Notes: a model not told the origin generated them from the sequence alone. A DNA stretch of 62,130 nt from an uncultured Roseburia sp. (GCA_947088675.1 CAMUHN010000009.1:1-62130); one strand, 5' to 3'; numbered from the stretch's first letter, positions 52,159 to 60,954 are shown. Program-made: numbers and translations.

Positions 52159-53364
52159 ATGGGGGATGAAATGGGAATCGTAAAAAAAACATGGAGAAAG
52201 CTGAAAAAAATATACAGAAAAGGGAAATTATATTACTATGGGCATATCTGTCCGATCAACAAAAAGAAAGTATTTTTTTCACAGTTTGGGGGAAAAGGGT
52301 ACGGCTGTAACCCGAAAGCCATCTGCGACGAATTTTTGCGCCGCGGCGGATATGATCTCGTATGGCTTTTAAATAAAGAATGGGAGATCGAAGAGTCTGG
52401 CATTCCGGATGGTGTGCGCGTAGTGCGCGGCGATTCTGCGGCAAAGGAAATGCTGACGTCGAAAATCTGGATTAACAATATTCATTTTAATAAGCTGCTG
52501 CAAAACGGACTGGAAAAGAGAAAAGGGACTGTTTATCTGAACACGTTTCACGGCGGCATCACGTTAAAGAACGAGGGAAAAGACAAGCATACTTACCGGG
52601 AGAAGCCGGAGAGCGAACTTAGCATAAAAGAGAAAATGTACCGCAAAGACGCGTCGTTTGTCGATTATGTCACCAGCGGCTGCGCGGCGGAGCGCCATGT
52701 GCTCGAAGAGTTTTATTATGGCAACGGCGAGATTTTAATGCTGGGCGATGCAAGGACGGATGTACTGGTGAACGGTTCGCCTGAGACGGAACAGAAAGTA
52801 CGCGCATTCTATTCGATACCGGATGGGACAAAGATTATCATCTATGCGCCGACATTCCGCACGGATATGAAAATGCACTGGTACAATATGGATTATGAGG
52901 GGATTCTTGATTATCTTGAGGAGCGCTTTTTGTGTCCATGGGTTATGCTCATTCGACTGCATCCGCGTGTGGCGGACAAATCATCGGAGGTGGTGCCGGA
53001 TACGCCGCGCTTTATTGACGCGACAGGCTACTCGGATATGCAGGAGCTTTTAGTTGCCTCCGATTGGATGATTTCCGACTATTCGTCTGTGATCACCGAT
53101 TTCATGCTTTCCAAAAAGCCGGCATTTATGTATGTCCCTGATCTGGATTACTACCTGGCTCATCGGGGCATGTATTTTACCATGGAGGAGCTTCCGTTTC
53201 CGTATGCGCGTACAACGGAGGAACTGGTCAGTAAGATGCGTCAGTTTGACGAGGCGGCGTATCAGAGAAAAGCAGAAGCTTTTATGGAAAAGATCGGCTG
53301 CATTGCAGACGGGAAAGCTGCAGAACGGATTGTTGATTTTCTGATTGAAAAGATGAAAGAGTGA
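52159..53364 (+). CDS. CDP-glycerol glycerophosphotransferase family protein (third)
   Basis: This 401-residue TagB/TagF-family enzyme has TFHGGITLKNEGKDKHTYRE near 130-149, GDARTDVLV near 195, YAPTFRTDMKMHW near 230, IRLHPRVADK near 263 and SDWMISDYSSVITDFMLSKK near 300-319. GAGGG precedes ATG 52159; a second ATG at 52171 behind GGGGG is also possible. The basic N-terminus (VKKTWRKLKKIYRKGK) suggests membrane contact. It is adjacent to tagD, the enzyme making CDP-glycerol. Confidence 0.9.
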   Translation: MGDEMGIVKKTWRKLKKIYRKGKLYYYGHICPINKKKVFFSQFGGKGYGCNPKAICDEFLRRGGYDLVWLLNKEWEIEESGIPDGVRVVRGDSAAKEMLTSKIWINNIHFNKLLQNGLEKRKGTVYLNTFHGGITLKNEGKDKHTYREKPESELSIKEKMYRKDASFVDYVTSGCAAERHVLEEFYYGNGEILMLGDARTDVLVNGSPETEQKVRAFYSIPDGTKIIIYAPTFRTDMKMHWYNMDYEGILDYLEERFLCPWVMLIRLHPRVADKSSEVVPDTPRFIDATGYSDMQELLVASDWMISDYSSVITDFMLSKKPAFMYVPDLDYYLAHRGMYFTMEELPFPYARTTEELVSKMRQFDEAAYQRKAEAFMEKIGCIADGKAAERIVDFLIEKMKE

Positions 53365-53374
53365 GGGAATTCAA

Positions 53375-53776
53375 ATGAAAAAAGTAATCACTTACGGCAC
53401 GTTTGATTTGCTGCATTACGGTCATGTCAATCTGCTGCAGCGCGCAAAAGAATTTGGGGATTATCTGATCGTGGCGCTCTCTACCGATGAGTTTAACTGG
53501 CAGGAAAAACAGAAAGTATGCTATTTTAATTTTGAGGAGAGAAAACGGCTGCTTGAGGCGATACGCTACGTTGATCTTGTGATTCCGGAAAACTGCTGGG
53601 AGCAGAAAGTGACCGACGTGAAAGAGTTTCGTGTGGATACATTTGTAATCGGGGATGACTGGGAGGGGAAATTTGACTTTTTAAAGAGTTACTGCGAGGT
53701 TATTTATCTGCCGCGCACGCCTGAAATCTCCACAACGCAGATCAAAGAAAACCTTAAAAATAAGGGTTGGGGATGA
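53375..53776 (+). CDS. tagD: Glycerol-3-phosphate cytidylyltransferase
   Basis: This 133-residue enzyme makes CDP-glycerol, the donor for the three glycerophosphotransferases in this locus. It shows YGTFDLLHYGHVNLL near 7-21 with the HxGH CTP-binding motif, the RYVD region and TPEISTTQIKE near 114-124 with the ISTT motif. The length matches TagD/TarD exactly. The stop overlaps the next start (ATGA). This is the clearest evidence that the polymer carries glycerol phosphate. Confidence 0.95.
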   Translation: MKKVITYGTFDLLHYGHVNLLQRAKEFGDYLIVALSTDEFNWQEKQKVCYFNFEERKRLLEAIRYVDLVIPENCWEQKVTDVKEFRVDTFVIGDDWEGKFDFLKSYCEVIYLPRTPEISTTQIKENLKNKGWG

Positions 53777-55020
53777 TGGACGGTTTCAGGTGGAAAATCA
53801 GGCAGTGGATCAAAAAATATATCAAGCTGCCGCTGGAAAAAAAATATAAGGACCGCTACCGTATTATTTATCTGGGGGAGGGCGCGACAGAGCGGCTGCG
53901 GGGAAAATCGCTGATTTGGACGGAACGGATTTTCCGGGAGGAGTATGCTCCCGCGTGGCAGCTTATGGTGCGCCAGGCCGCATTTCGATATTCCCGCGCG
54001 AAGAGATGCTACAGGCGGGGGGGCGCCGAATTTGCCGGATATTATGCGAGAAAAAAAGAAGGTGTCTGGAAATGGTATGCGACAGATCAGAACTGGTATA
54101 CAAGTACCGAATATGCACTGGATCCGTCACTGAAAAAACGACTGTTTTGCGTGGGGGAACGGCTTGGAGAAATTGACTGCGGCGGGAACGTATATCTTTG
54201 TGCGCAGTGGCGCTGTTCGTCAGACAAAAAGCCGATGCCTGCCGGTTACGATATTTTTTGTCATACGCTTCTTGCCCATGCGCTTGGCGGCGGGAAAGTC
54301 AGGCAGACCTATGCGAATACGAAAGAAGCGCTGGAGGAGTCTTACCGCGCGGGTATTCGCTATTTTGAGGTCGATGTTGACGTAACCTGCGACGGAAGAA
54401 TGGTGTTAAGCCATGGTTGGAGTGAGAGCGCATGTGAAAAGACAGGAATGCAGTATCGACCGGAATTTGAGCAGATGACGCTTGCCATGTTTTTGCAGCA
54501 GACTATACGGGGTATGCATACGATGGATATTTCGGATCTGCAGCAGTATATGGATCTGCATCCGGATACCTGGTTTGAGATAGATTTTCACAGAACTGGC
54601 GTGGCGGATAAGGTGAAAGTGCTGCTGCAGGAATTTGCGGGCAGGGAGGATCTGTTTGACCGGCTGTTAATTCAGGCCGGCGACCAGAAAATCTTTGGAC
54701 GGATCGACCGGCAGTATCATTTCCGGCATTATCAGATGATTTTGCGCCCGGAATGGCAGAATCATCTGGAGAATGGCGTAATTGATTTTGCATTGGAACA
54801 CGGGATAGAGACAATTGCGGTACGTCATGCATTATTTCGGGATTTTTATGTCAGACTGTTTCATGCGGCAGGACTTTCGATTATGGTATATACGATTCAG
54901 GACGACGCAAAGCGGGCGTCGGAGCTTCTGCGCATGGGGGTTGATACGGTATGTACGGATTTTCTGACGCCAAAGGAGCTTAGTGAGGCCGGATACAGGG
55001 AAGAGAGGGGATCAATGTGA
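53773..55020 (+). CDS. Glycerophosphodiester phosphodiesterase-domain protein with unknown N-terminal half
   Basis: This 415-residue protein begins in the tagD stop codon, so translation is coupled. Residues 1-155 are basic and Tyr/Trp-rich with no motif I recognise. From about 158 it is a GDPD domain: CHTLLAHALGGG (His), EVDVDVTCDGRMVLSHGW (Glu, Asp and His), FEIDFHR and a late VYTIQDDAKRASELLRMGVDTVCTDF. GDPDs cleave glycerophosphodiesters and some attack teichoic acid. No signal peptide is seen, so it would act inside the cell, perhaps trimming or recycling phosphoglycerol units. Its coupling to tagD supports a role in polymer metabolism. Confidence 0.82.
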   Translation: MMDGFRWKIRQWIKKYIKLPLEKKYKDRYRIIYLGEGATERLRGKSLIWTERIFREEYAPAWQLMVRQAAFRYSRAKRCYRRGGAEFAGYYARKKEGVWKWYATDQNWYTSTEYALDPSLKKRLFCVGERLGEIDCGGNVYLCAQWRCSSDKKPMPAGYDIFCHTLLAHALGGGKVRQTYANTKEALEESYRAGIRYFEVDVDVTCDGRMVLSHGWSESACEKTGMQYRPEFEQMTLAMFLQQTIRGMHTMDISDLQQYMDLHPDTWFEIDFHRTGVADKVKVLLQEFAGREDLFDRLLIQAGDQKIFGRIDRQYHFRHYQMILRPEWQNHLENGVIDFALEHGIETIAVRHALFRDFYVRLFHAAGLSIMVYTIQDDAKRASELLRMGVDTVCTDFLTPKELSEAGYREERGSM

Positions 55021-56135
55021 AAACACTTTATGTACACATAGGCACACCGAAAACCGGGACAAAGGCAATCCAGCATTTTTGTATGGACAACAATGAGGTT
55101 CTGGGGAAATACGGGTTTTGTTATCCGAATCTGTCCGAGATAACGCCGGAAGTCATACCGGAGAAAAACGGGCGTTTTCTGGTAGAAGAATTTAAAAATG
55201 AGGATCAGGCGGTCTGTCGGCAGAAAGAACGGGAAAAATACCGCGAGGGAATGGAAATTGTGGAGCGTCTTTTTTTGCAGTATGACAATGTGATTCTCTC
55301 TGACGAGGGGATCTACCGGTGGACCTATAAAAGACGAAAAAATCTCTGGGCCGAACTGAAAGAAGACGGGGACCGGTGCGGGTTTACGCCGAAAGTTATC
55401 ATATATCTGCGCAGGCAGGACGAGTTTCTGGCGTCTCTCTGGAAACAGAATATAAAAATGAGCGTACCACCGGCCAGCGATTGGACCTGGGAACGGTATA
55501 TTTCCAATATACCGGCCAGACGTCAGATCAATTACTATGAAAAACTGCAGTCGATTGCCGATGTGCTTGGGAAAGAAAACGTAATTGTGCGCCGCTATGA
55601 CAGGGAAACATTTTACGGAGGATCCATTTATCATGATTTTATGGATGCGGTTGGCCTTACGCTGAGCGACGAATATACGATTGTACAGGGGGAGCGGAAC
55701 AAAAGTTTTGACGGAAATACGCATGAGTTTATGCGCATTGCAAACGGCGTTGCGGATTTTAACGATGCGGACCGCGCATTTATCCGGAAAATTTTATATG
55801 CAAACTGCGAGAACAGCAAAGAGTATAAATACTCCATGTTTTCAAAAAAGGAGAACAAACAGTTTTTAAGTAAATTTAAAAGCAGCAACCGCCGTGTTGC
55901 TGCGGAATATCTTGGGGAGCCGGACCGCGATCTGTTTGACCCGGCGATTGCGGATCTGCCGAAATGGACGCCGGATAATCCGTATATGATGGAGGATCTG
56001 ATTCGTTTTACAGCGATCGGCATGAGTTTTTTAAGGCGTGAAAACTGTAAATTTCAGGAAGAATGCAGGAAGATGCAGCGCCAGATTGATGAAATGAAAG
56101 CGTTTTTGAGAGAAGACGGCAGCAAAGAGGAGTAG
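55017..56135 (+). CDS. Sulfotransferase-like P-loop protein
   Basis: This 372-residue protein starts with GTG inside the previous stop. YVHIGTPKTGTKAIQHFCMD near 5-24 is the 5'-phosphosulfate loop pattern of sulfotransferases (PKxGT), and PKVIIYLRRQDEFLASLW near 125 is the expected 3'-phosphate segment (R-x-x-D/P-x-x-x-x-S). This suggests transfer of sulfate from PAPS to a glycan. PAPS synthesis genes are not here. The C-terminal ~25 residues are a charged coil (KFQEECRKMQRQIDEM). Many bacterial proteins of this fold are uncharacterised, so the activity is likely, not certain. Confidence 0.72.
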   Translation: MKTLYVHIGTPKTGTKAIQHFCMDNNEVLGKYGFCYPNLSEITPEVIPEKNGRFLVEEFKNEDQAVCRQKEREKYREGMEIVERLFLQYDNVILSDEGIYRWTYKRRKNLWAELKEDGDRCGFTPKVIIYLRRQDEFLASLWKQNIKMSVPPASDWTWERYISNIPARRQINYYEKLQSIADVLGKENVIVRRYDRETFYGGSIYHDFMDAVGLTLSDEYTIVQGERNKSFDGNTHEFMRIANGVADFNDADRAFIRKILYANCENSKEYKYSMFSKKENKQFLSKFKSSNRRVAAEYLGEPDRDLFDPAIADLPKWTPDNPYMMEDLIRFTAIGMSFLRRENCKFQEECRKMQRQIDEMKAFLREDGSKEE

Positions 56136-56186
56136 GGATCATCATTTCTTCTCCATTGTCAGGCAGACGATTGCTTTTAATTTTTC

Positions 56187-56226
56187 TTGCTATTTCAGAA
56201 ATATCGGAGTAAAATAGTGATATCAC
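56187..56226 (+). promoter_or_regulatory. Promoter and adjacent palindrome before beta-helix gene
   Basis: TTGCTA (56187-56192) and TAAAAT (56210-56215) are 17 bases apart. GTGATATCAC, a perfect 10-bp palindrome, covers 56217-56226 at the expected transcription start, a typical operator position. The gene downstream therefore probably has its own control, apart from the glycan operon. Confidence 0.6.
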
Positions 56227-56263
56227 CATGATCAATCAATCGAAAGAACGAGGGAGGAAAAGG

Positions 56264-58528
56264 ATGAAAATGAAAAATTTCAGAAAGGTTTTGCTTACAA
56301 CTGCAATGTGTACCGCGCTTCTTGCAGCGGATTTGCCGGCGGTATATGGCGCGTCGGCAGGTCATTTTGCAGAATCCGGCGCCATATCCGATCAGTCATA
56401 TGAGATCCGGCCGCAGGGATCGCGCGAGTCGCTGCGCATGTCGGCGGGAGCGGGATTTTATTCTTCCGTACAGGATATGACGGTTGTGGACGGCTATTAT
56501 ATACGCAAAGTCAGCGCAGCGGAGATGAGTGCAAATCCGAAAGCGCTGCAGGCGGCTCTTGACGAGGCGGGGAGCAGTGCGACGGCGGCACGGCCTTACA
56601 AAGTTGTCCTTGAACCGGGGAAATACACGGTAAATACTGTTATCAGGCTGCTCGGCAATACCTGTCTGTACTTAGAGGGCGTGACGTTTGTCCAGGCAAA
56701 GAACGACGGATACAATATGCTTGTGGTGGGCAACGAGAGCGGAACGGAAAAGGGATACTGCTATGAGAATATCACAATCTGCGGCGGAACATTTGACAAG
56801 AACGGCAATGCAAGCAAGACGCTGATGAAAGTAGGCCATGCCGCGAATTTTACAATGGAAAATGTTACAATGACAAATATCAAAGACGCTCATTTTATGG
56901 AGGTAGCCGGTGTCAACGGGTTTACAATGCGCGGCTGCACCGTTTCCGATATGACCGTCACCGGTAAATCCATTGCTACATATGAGGCAATCCAGTTTGA
57001 TATTCTTGTTGACAAACATATCGGCGGATATGGCTATGAGGATTTGATCAGCCAGAATATTCTGATTGAGGGATGTACGTTTACAAATCTTTCCAGGGGC
57101 GTCGGAAATCATAATGCTGTTTTGAACAATCCGATGCGGGGCATTGAGATTAAAAATAACACATTCCAAAATATCAAAAGTCTTACGCTCCGGTTTATGG
57201 ATGTGAGAAACTGTTCCATTACCGGCAATACAATTACCGGAACGCCGCGCGCCATTGAATTTGATTCGGTGATGCAGGAGGGGACGTATTTCGGAACAAC
57301 ACTTGACAAGAGTTCGAAAACGCCGAAAAAATATATCAAACCGGATGCCAACCAGAATATCTTAGTCAGCGGCAACACCATTAACTGCAGCGGCAAGGAT
57401 GCGGACGGCGAAAGCCCGACGGTCTGCGTTTACTTAAGAGGAACGGAGATCACAAAGGCGGTAAAAGCAAAAGACGGCGACAAGGTGCCAAAGGGCGATT
57501 ACTATCTGAGCGGCGTTACGATCGAAAACAATAAGATGACTACGACGCAGCATGCGGTATTTTTCAGAAACGCAAGAAATTCTCTCGTGCACAATAACCA
57601 GATTGTCTGCAAGGGTAAGACAGACTCGGACGACTCGATTTATCTGATTCAGAAGAGTATTGATAATACCGTGACAAAAAATACGATCAAGAATCCGTGC
57701 GGCAGCGGTATTTCACTCTACACAAAAGCTTCCGCGAAATTGATTGCGGATAATAAGATTACTTCTCCCCGCAACTGCGGTATTTTCGTGGATGCATGTA
57801 CAGCGGAGGAGATTACGGGAAATACGATCAGCAAACCGAAAAAGATTGGGATTGTGATGACTGCAAATTCCGGGTCAGAAAATATTTCTCGCAATACGAT
57901 TACCTCGGCGCCGGAAGGCGGAATTAATGTCGGCGCGACCAACACAAATCTGAATATGTCCGGCAACAAGATCAAAAAATGCGGTTCCGCGCAGATTCTG
58001 TTAAATAACAACAGCACGGCGCAGACAATTTTTGTCAGCAAGAATACGCTGACAGGCAAATCAACGGCGGACGGCGTTCTCTGTACGGGCGGAAATGTTG
58101 TGATCGCCAATAACAAAATTTCTTCGAACCGGTATTCCATTCTTTTGACCGATAATGTGAAAGGGACGGTTGTGTTTAATACCTGCAAAAAGAATAAGCA
58201 CAATGATCTGAGCATTGGATTCGGACAGTATTATGGTTACGGTCTCGCGAAACCTGCATCGCTTAAAGCGAAAGCGCAGGGCGCAAAAGCGGCGCAGCTG
58301 ACATGGAAAGCGGTCAGCGGGGCAAAAGGGTACCAGGTATTTCGTGCAACGGAGAAAGACGGTTTCTATACGAAAGTTGCGACCGTGAACAAGCCCTCTT
58401 ACAAAGATCAGAAATTAAAGAAAAAGACCACGTATTATTATAAAGTTGTGGCATGTAATTACAGCAGCAACAAGAATATTGCGGTAGGCAGCGATTTCAG
58501 CCAGACGGTTACAGTAAAAACAAAATAA
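56264..58528 (+). CDS. Secreted right-handed beta-helix protein with C-terminal FN3-like domain
   Basis: This 754-residue protein has a signal peptide (MKMKNFRKVLLTTAMCTALL, cleavage probably near YGASA). After a spacer, residues ~80-640 form a right-handed parallel beta-helix with many ITGNTI, NNKM and ENITI-type turns, as in pectate-lyase-fold and carbohydrate-binding surface proteins. The last ~85 residues are an FN3-like unit with AAQLTWKAVSGAKGYQVFRA, like the two in the protein at 38416. GGGAGG lies six bases before ATG 56264; the frame is open to 56228. No sortase motif or SLH domain is seen. Glycan lyase or depolymerase activity or simple glycan binding are possible. Confidence 0.83.
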   Translation: MKMKNFRKVLLTTAMCTALLAADLPAVYGASAGHFAESGAISDQSYEIRPQGSRESLRMSAGAGFYSSVQDMTVVDGYYIRKVSAAEMSANPKALQAALDEAGSSATAARPYKVVLEPGKYTVNTVIRLLGNTCLYLEGVTFVQAKNDGYNMLVVGNESGTEKGYCYENITICGGTFDKNGNASKTLMKVGHAANFTMENVTMTNIKDAHFMEVAGVNGFTMRGCTVSDMTVTGKSIATYEAIQFDILVDKHIGGYGYEDLISQNILIEGCTFTNLSRGVGNHNAVLNNPMRGIEIKNNTFQNIKSLTLRFMDVRNCSITGNTITGTPRAIEFDSVMQEGTYFGTTLDKSSKTPKKYIKPDANQNILVSGNTINCSGKDADGESPTVCVYLRGTEITKAVKAKDGDKVPKGDYYLSGVTIENNKMTTTQHAVFFRNARNSLVHNNQIVCKGKTDSDDSIYLIQKSIDNTVTKNTIKNPCGSGISLYTKASAKLIADNKITSPRNCGIFVDACTAEEITGNTISKPKKIGIVMTANSGSENISRNTITSAPEGGINVGATNTNLNMSGNKIKKCGSAQILLNNNSTAQTIFVSKNTLTGKSTADGVLCTGGNVVIANNKISSNRYSILLTDNVKGTVVFNTCKKNKHNDLSIGFGQYYGYGLAKPASLKAKAQGAKAAQLTWKAVSGAKGYQVFRATEKDGFYTKVATVNKPSYKDQKLKKKTTYYYKVVACNYSSNKNIAVGSDFSQTVTVKTK

Positions 58529-58534
58529 GAGGAA

Positions 58535-58578
58535 AAAGAAACAGCTTCTCGCGATGGATTGCGGGAGGCTGTTTCTTT
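58535..58578 (+). terminator. Strong terminator-like hairpin after beta-helix gene
   Basis: An 18-bp stem (58535-58552 with 58561-58578, two or three G-U pairs, eight-base loop) has A-rich and T-rich ends (AAAGAAACAGC / GCTGTTTCTTT). It marks the end of the surface locus before the accessory DNA. Confidence 0.8.
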
Positions 58579-58734
58579 ACCTCATCACAAAGAAAACGAT
58601 ACTATTCGAAGAAATTAGATTTTAGACAAGATAATAAAATTTATGTCAAAAAATCAAAATTTTTGTGGTACAATTACTAAGGAGACTATCCGGTATAAAA
58701 GAAACTGATATCTGTGAATGGATATTGATGTGTT

Positions 58735-59606
58735 ATGAACCAGCGTGACATTGCCGACACTGTTAAAGATATCTATGGGTTTGGTATTTCCCATGAAACG
58801 ATCTCTACAATTACGGACAGAGTGGTCGGGACTGCGGAAGAATGGCAGAACTGCCCACTGAAAAAGTTCTACACGTTTCTTTTTGTTGACTGTATTTATG
58901 TCACTATCCGAAAAGAGATGTAGACAAAAAACTGCGCGGTCTATGTTGTCCTGGACTATGATGTGGATGGCATAAAGGACGTGCTGGGGCTGTGGGTCGG
59001 CGAATCCGAAAGGAAACATTACTGGATGCAGGTCTTTGAAGAAATCCGGGCAAGGGGGTGAGGACGTGCTGTTCATCAGCATGGATGGGGTATCCGGCCT
59101 GGAAGAAAGGGCGCGAAGCATCTTCAAGGATGTTGTTGTGCAGAGGTGTATCGTCCACCTGATCCGCAATTTCATCAAATACATACCGTCAAAAGATTAC
59201 AAGGCATACACTGCCCAGTTAAAGAAAGTGTATGGAGCCCCTGCTTGAAAGCGGCAGAAAGGGAATTTGAGCGTTTTAAGCAGGTGTGGGCAAATACCCC
59301 GGAGCAGTGGATGTATGGGCGCATAACTGGCAGCACGTTGCGCAGCTTTACAATTATGGTGGCGCTGTCAGGAGGGTGATGTATACGATAAACGCCATAG
59401 AATCTGTCAACTCGAGCCTGCGAAAAGTCACAAAAAAAGGGGCTTTCCCCAACGAGGATGCAGTACGCAAAGCATTCTACCTGCGGATTGTGAAGCTGTA
59501 TAAGAAGTGGAATGGCCGGCCTATTGCCAACTGGGCGCCAGTCCGCAACCAGCTTGCCATGGATGACGGGATGCAGGCACGCATCCTCAAATACGAACAG
59601 AATTAA
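58735..59606 (+). pseudogene. IS256-family (mutator-type) transposase remnant
   Basis: Four frame pieces together match the C-terminal ~290 residues of an IS256-type transposase. Piece 1 (frame 1) is NQRDIADTVKDIYGFGISHE, interrupted by TAG at 58921 and ending at TGA near 59058-59062. Piece 2 is EDVLFISMDGVSGLEER through KVYGAP. Piece 3 is LKAAEREFERFKQVW. Piece 4 is YPGAVDVWAHNWQH, NAIESVNSSLRKVTKKGAFP and RNQLAMDDGMQ. The first ~110 residues are missing. Three frameshifts and one in-frame stop make it inactive. A likely right end lies about 59650-59710 (TTGACAAACCCC region). Confidence 0.88.
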
Positions 59607-59774
59607 TTCTGCCATACAAAACCGGCAGTTTTGAAAACCGTCGGTATGGAAATTTTATAAAACTTACACATTTTACTTGACAAACCCCAGATACTTTCAT
59701 ATCTGCCTTTTTCACTAATACCCAATGTTCAGAAAGAACCAAAATTGAGTACACTACCCAGTCTTTTTTGCTAT
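59607..59774. other. Gap between IS remnant and methylase gene
   Basis: The 168-base gap holds CCATAC (59612-59617) and GTATGG arms about 30 bases apart and an inner AAAAC/GTTTT stem, then AT-rich DNA. It is probably the right end of the IS remnant plus flanking DNA. No gene is supported. Confidence 0.4.
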
Positions 59775-60632
59775 TTACCAAGTGAGAAGTAGTTGGTCGT
59801 CTACGTTTTTGTTCTTCATTTGTTTTCCGTTGTTTTGTAGTCTATCTATCATAGATGTTCCACAGTTCACTAGCAGCTTCCTTTCAAACAGTCCTTCCGG
59901 TGGTGAAATAGATATATCAGTTTTTTTAGAATCTTTCATACCGTTTATGGAAAGGAGAACTTTTGCGCCCCTTTTTTTACACTCGCCGATTTTTTCCCAT
60001 AAAGTCTCAATTTCAAAATCTTGGGCTCCATATATGATACTTTGCGAATGCGTATAAGGAGGATCGCAATATACAACGTCTCCTTGTTGAGGATATTTCA
60101 TCATATCGGTAAAACTTTGACATGAAAAGGTTGCTTTTTGAAGCAATTCATGCCATTGTTCCACACGCTTCTCAAACGTTTCAGGCTGTATGGGTTTATG
60201 AGGTCCCCGTGGTGTACTCATATAACCATCAGCTTTTCGGAAACGTATTATTCCAGAATAACAAGTTCTTGATAATAAACAAAAATCATATGCGTTATGA
60301 TTTTCGTTAAATCGAGATTGAATTTCAAAGTATTTGTTTTCCGGATTTTCATAGTATTTAGTTATTTCGTTTCGGTAATATTTTACCAAATCACCAGGAT
60401 TTTCTTTAGTGATTTTGAAAATATCAATTAAAAATGGAAGAATGTCACTTCCGTATGCGTATTGAAAATGGGGAAACAGTTGTGTTGCATCCTTATGTAG
60501 AAGCTCTGCCAAAACTGCACCACTTCCTAAGAAAGGCTCATAGTAGTTATTAAAAGATTCTGGCATATGTGAAATAATGGTTTCAGCAAAACGTTGCTTA
60601 TTACCAATCCATTTTAGCAAAGCAGGTATCAT
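59775..60632 (-). CDS. Type II DNA adenine-N6 methyltransferase, Dam/MethyltransfD12 family
   Basis: This 285-residue alpha-class methylase protects the host genome in a restriction-modification system. LLKWIGNKQRF near 5-15 and EPFLGSGAVLAEL near 32-44 form the SAM site (FxGxG); VVYCDPPYTHSQ near 182-193 is the catalytic DPPY. GGAG precedes the ATG on the minus strand by nine bases. It diverges from the controller and nuclease genes, the normal order for C-controlled systems. The recognition site cannot be read from sequence; GATC-type Dam enzymes have a different N-terminal loop (KWxGGK). Confidence 0.92.
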   Translation of the reverse strand: MIPALLKWIGNKQRFAETIISHMPESFNNYYEPFLGSGAVLAELLHKDATQLFPHFQYAYGSDILPFLIDIFKITKENPGDLVKYYRNEITKYYENPENKYFEIQSRFNENHNAYDFCLLSRTCYSGIIRFRKADGYMSTPRGPHKPIQPETFEKRVEQWHELLQKATFSCQSFTDMMKYPQQGDVVYCDPPYTHSQSIIYGAQDFEIETLWEKIGECKKRGAKVLLSINGMKDSKKTDISISPPEGLFERKLLVNCGTSMIDRLQNNGKQMKNKNVDDQLLLTW

Positions 60633-60652
60633 TATTATTTACTCCATTCCGT

Positions 60653-60695
60653 AACTTATAGTCTGTAGACTCATAGTCATCAAGACTATTATAAT
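60653..60695 (+). promoter_or_regulatory. Tandem C-boxes and promoter of restriction-modification control
   Basis: Two copies of the C-protein operator are visible: AACT-TAT-AGTC (60653-60663) and GACT-CAT-AGTC (60668-60678), four bases apart, followed by a lone GACT (60684). TATAAT at 60690-60695 is a -10. The arrangement matches known C-protein sites (GACTnnnAGTC), which give first activation and then repression of C and R. AGGAGG for the C gene is at 60707-60712. Confidence 0.85.
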
Positions 60696-60720
60696 CTAGA
60701 TTAATAGGAGGTGTCAAGTT

Positions 60721-60954
60721 ATGCAGAAAAATATATTGATGAGTTTTGGTCGGACGATTCGAAAAATCAGATTATCAAAGAGGATTTCTCAAGAAAAATT
60801 TGCGGATATGTGTGATTTGCACCGAACATATATTAGTGATATTGAATTGGGTAAAAGGAATGTTTCTTTGGAAAATATAGATAAGATGTCAATAGCTTTG
60901 AATTTAAAAATTTCCCAATTATTTGAGGAGGTAGAGAAAAATGAAGCCATTTAA
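60721..60954 (+). CDS. Restriction-modification controller (C) protein
   Basis: This is a 77-residue Xre-type helix-turn-helix protein. FGRTIRKIRLSKRISQEKFA and CDLHRTYISDIELGKRNVSL (about 9-48) form the DNA-binding part typical of C proteins of Type II systems, which delay nuclease expression until methylation is complete. It is directly behind tandem C-boxes and overlaps the nuclease gene by 14 bases. Codon use and base composition are AT-rich, unlike the glycan locus, which suggests a mobile cassette. Confidence 0.92.
   Translation: MQKNILMSFGRTIRKIRLSKRISQEKFADMCDLHRTYISDIELGKRNVSLENIDKMSIALNLKISQLFEEVEKNEAI

Noticed and set aside
50964-52160. A 398-codon open frame on the minus strand.
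   Set aside because: It lies wholly opposite the cytidylyltransferase end and the SDR gene, has no ribosome binding site or domain signal, and its Cys/His/Arg-rich translation is typical of an antisense shadow.
54897-55724. A 275-codon minus-strand open frame opposite the sulfotransferase-like gene.
   Set aside because: The plus-strand gene has the expected motifs and translational coupling; the antisense translation shows none.
59587-59781. A 64-codon minus-strand frame with WVVYSI, faintly like IS91-type transposases.
   Set aside because: The similarity covers only a few residues, the frame has no ribosome binding site and it overlaps the IS remnant end; too weak to call.
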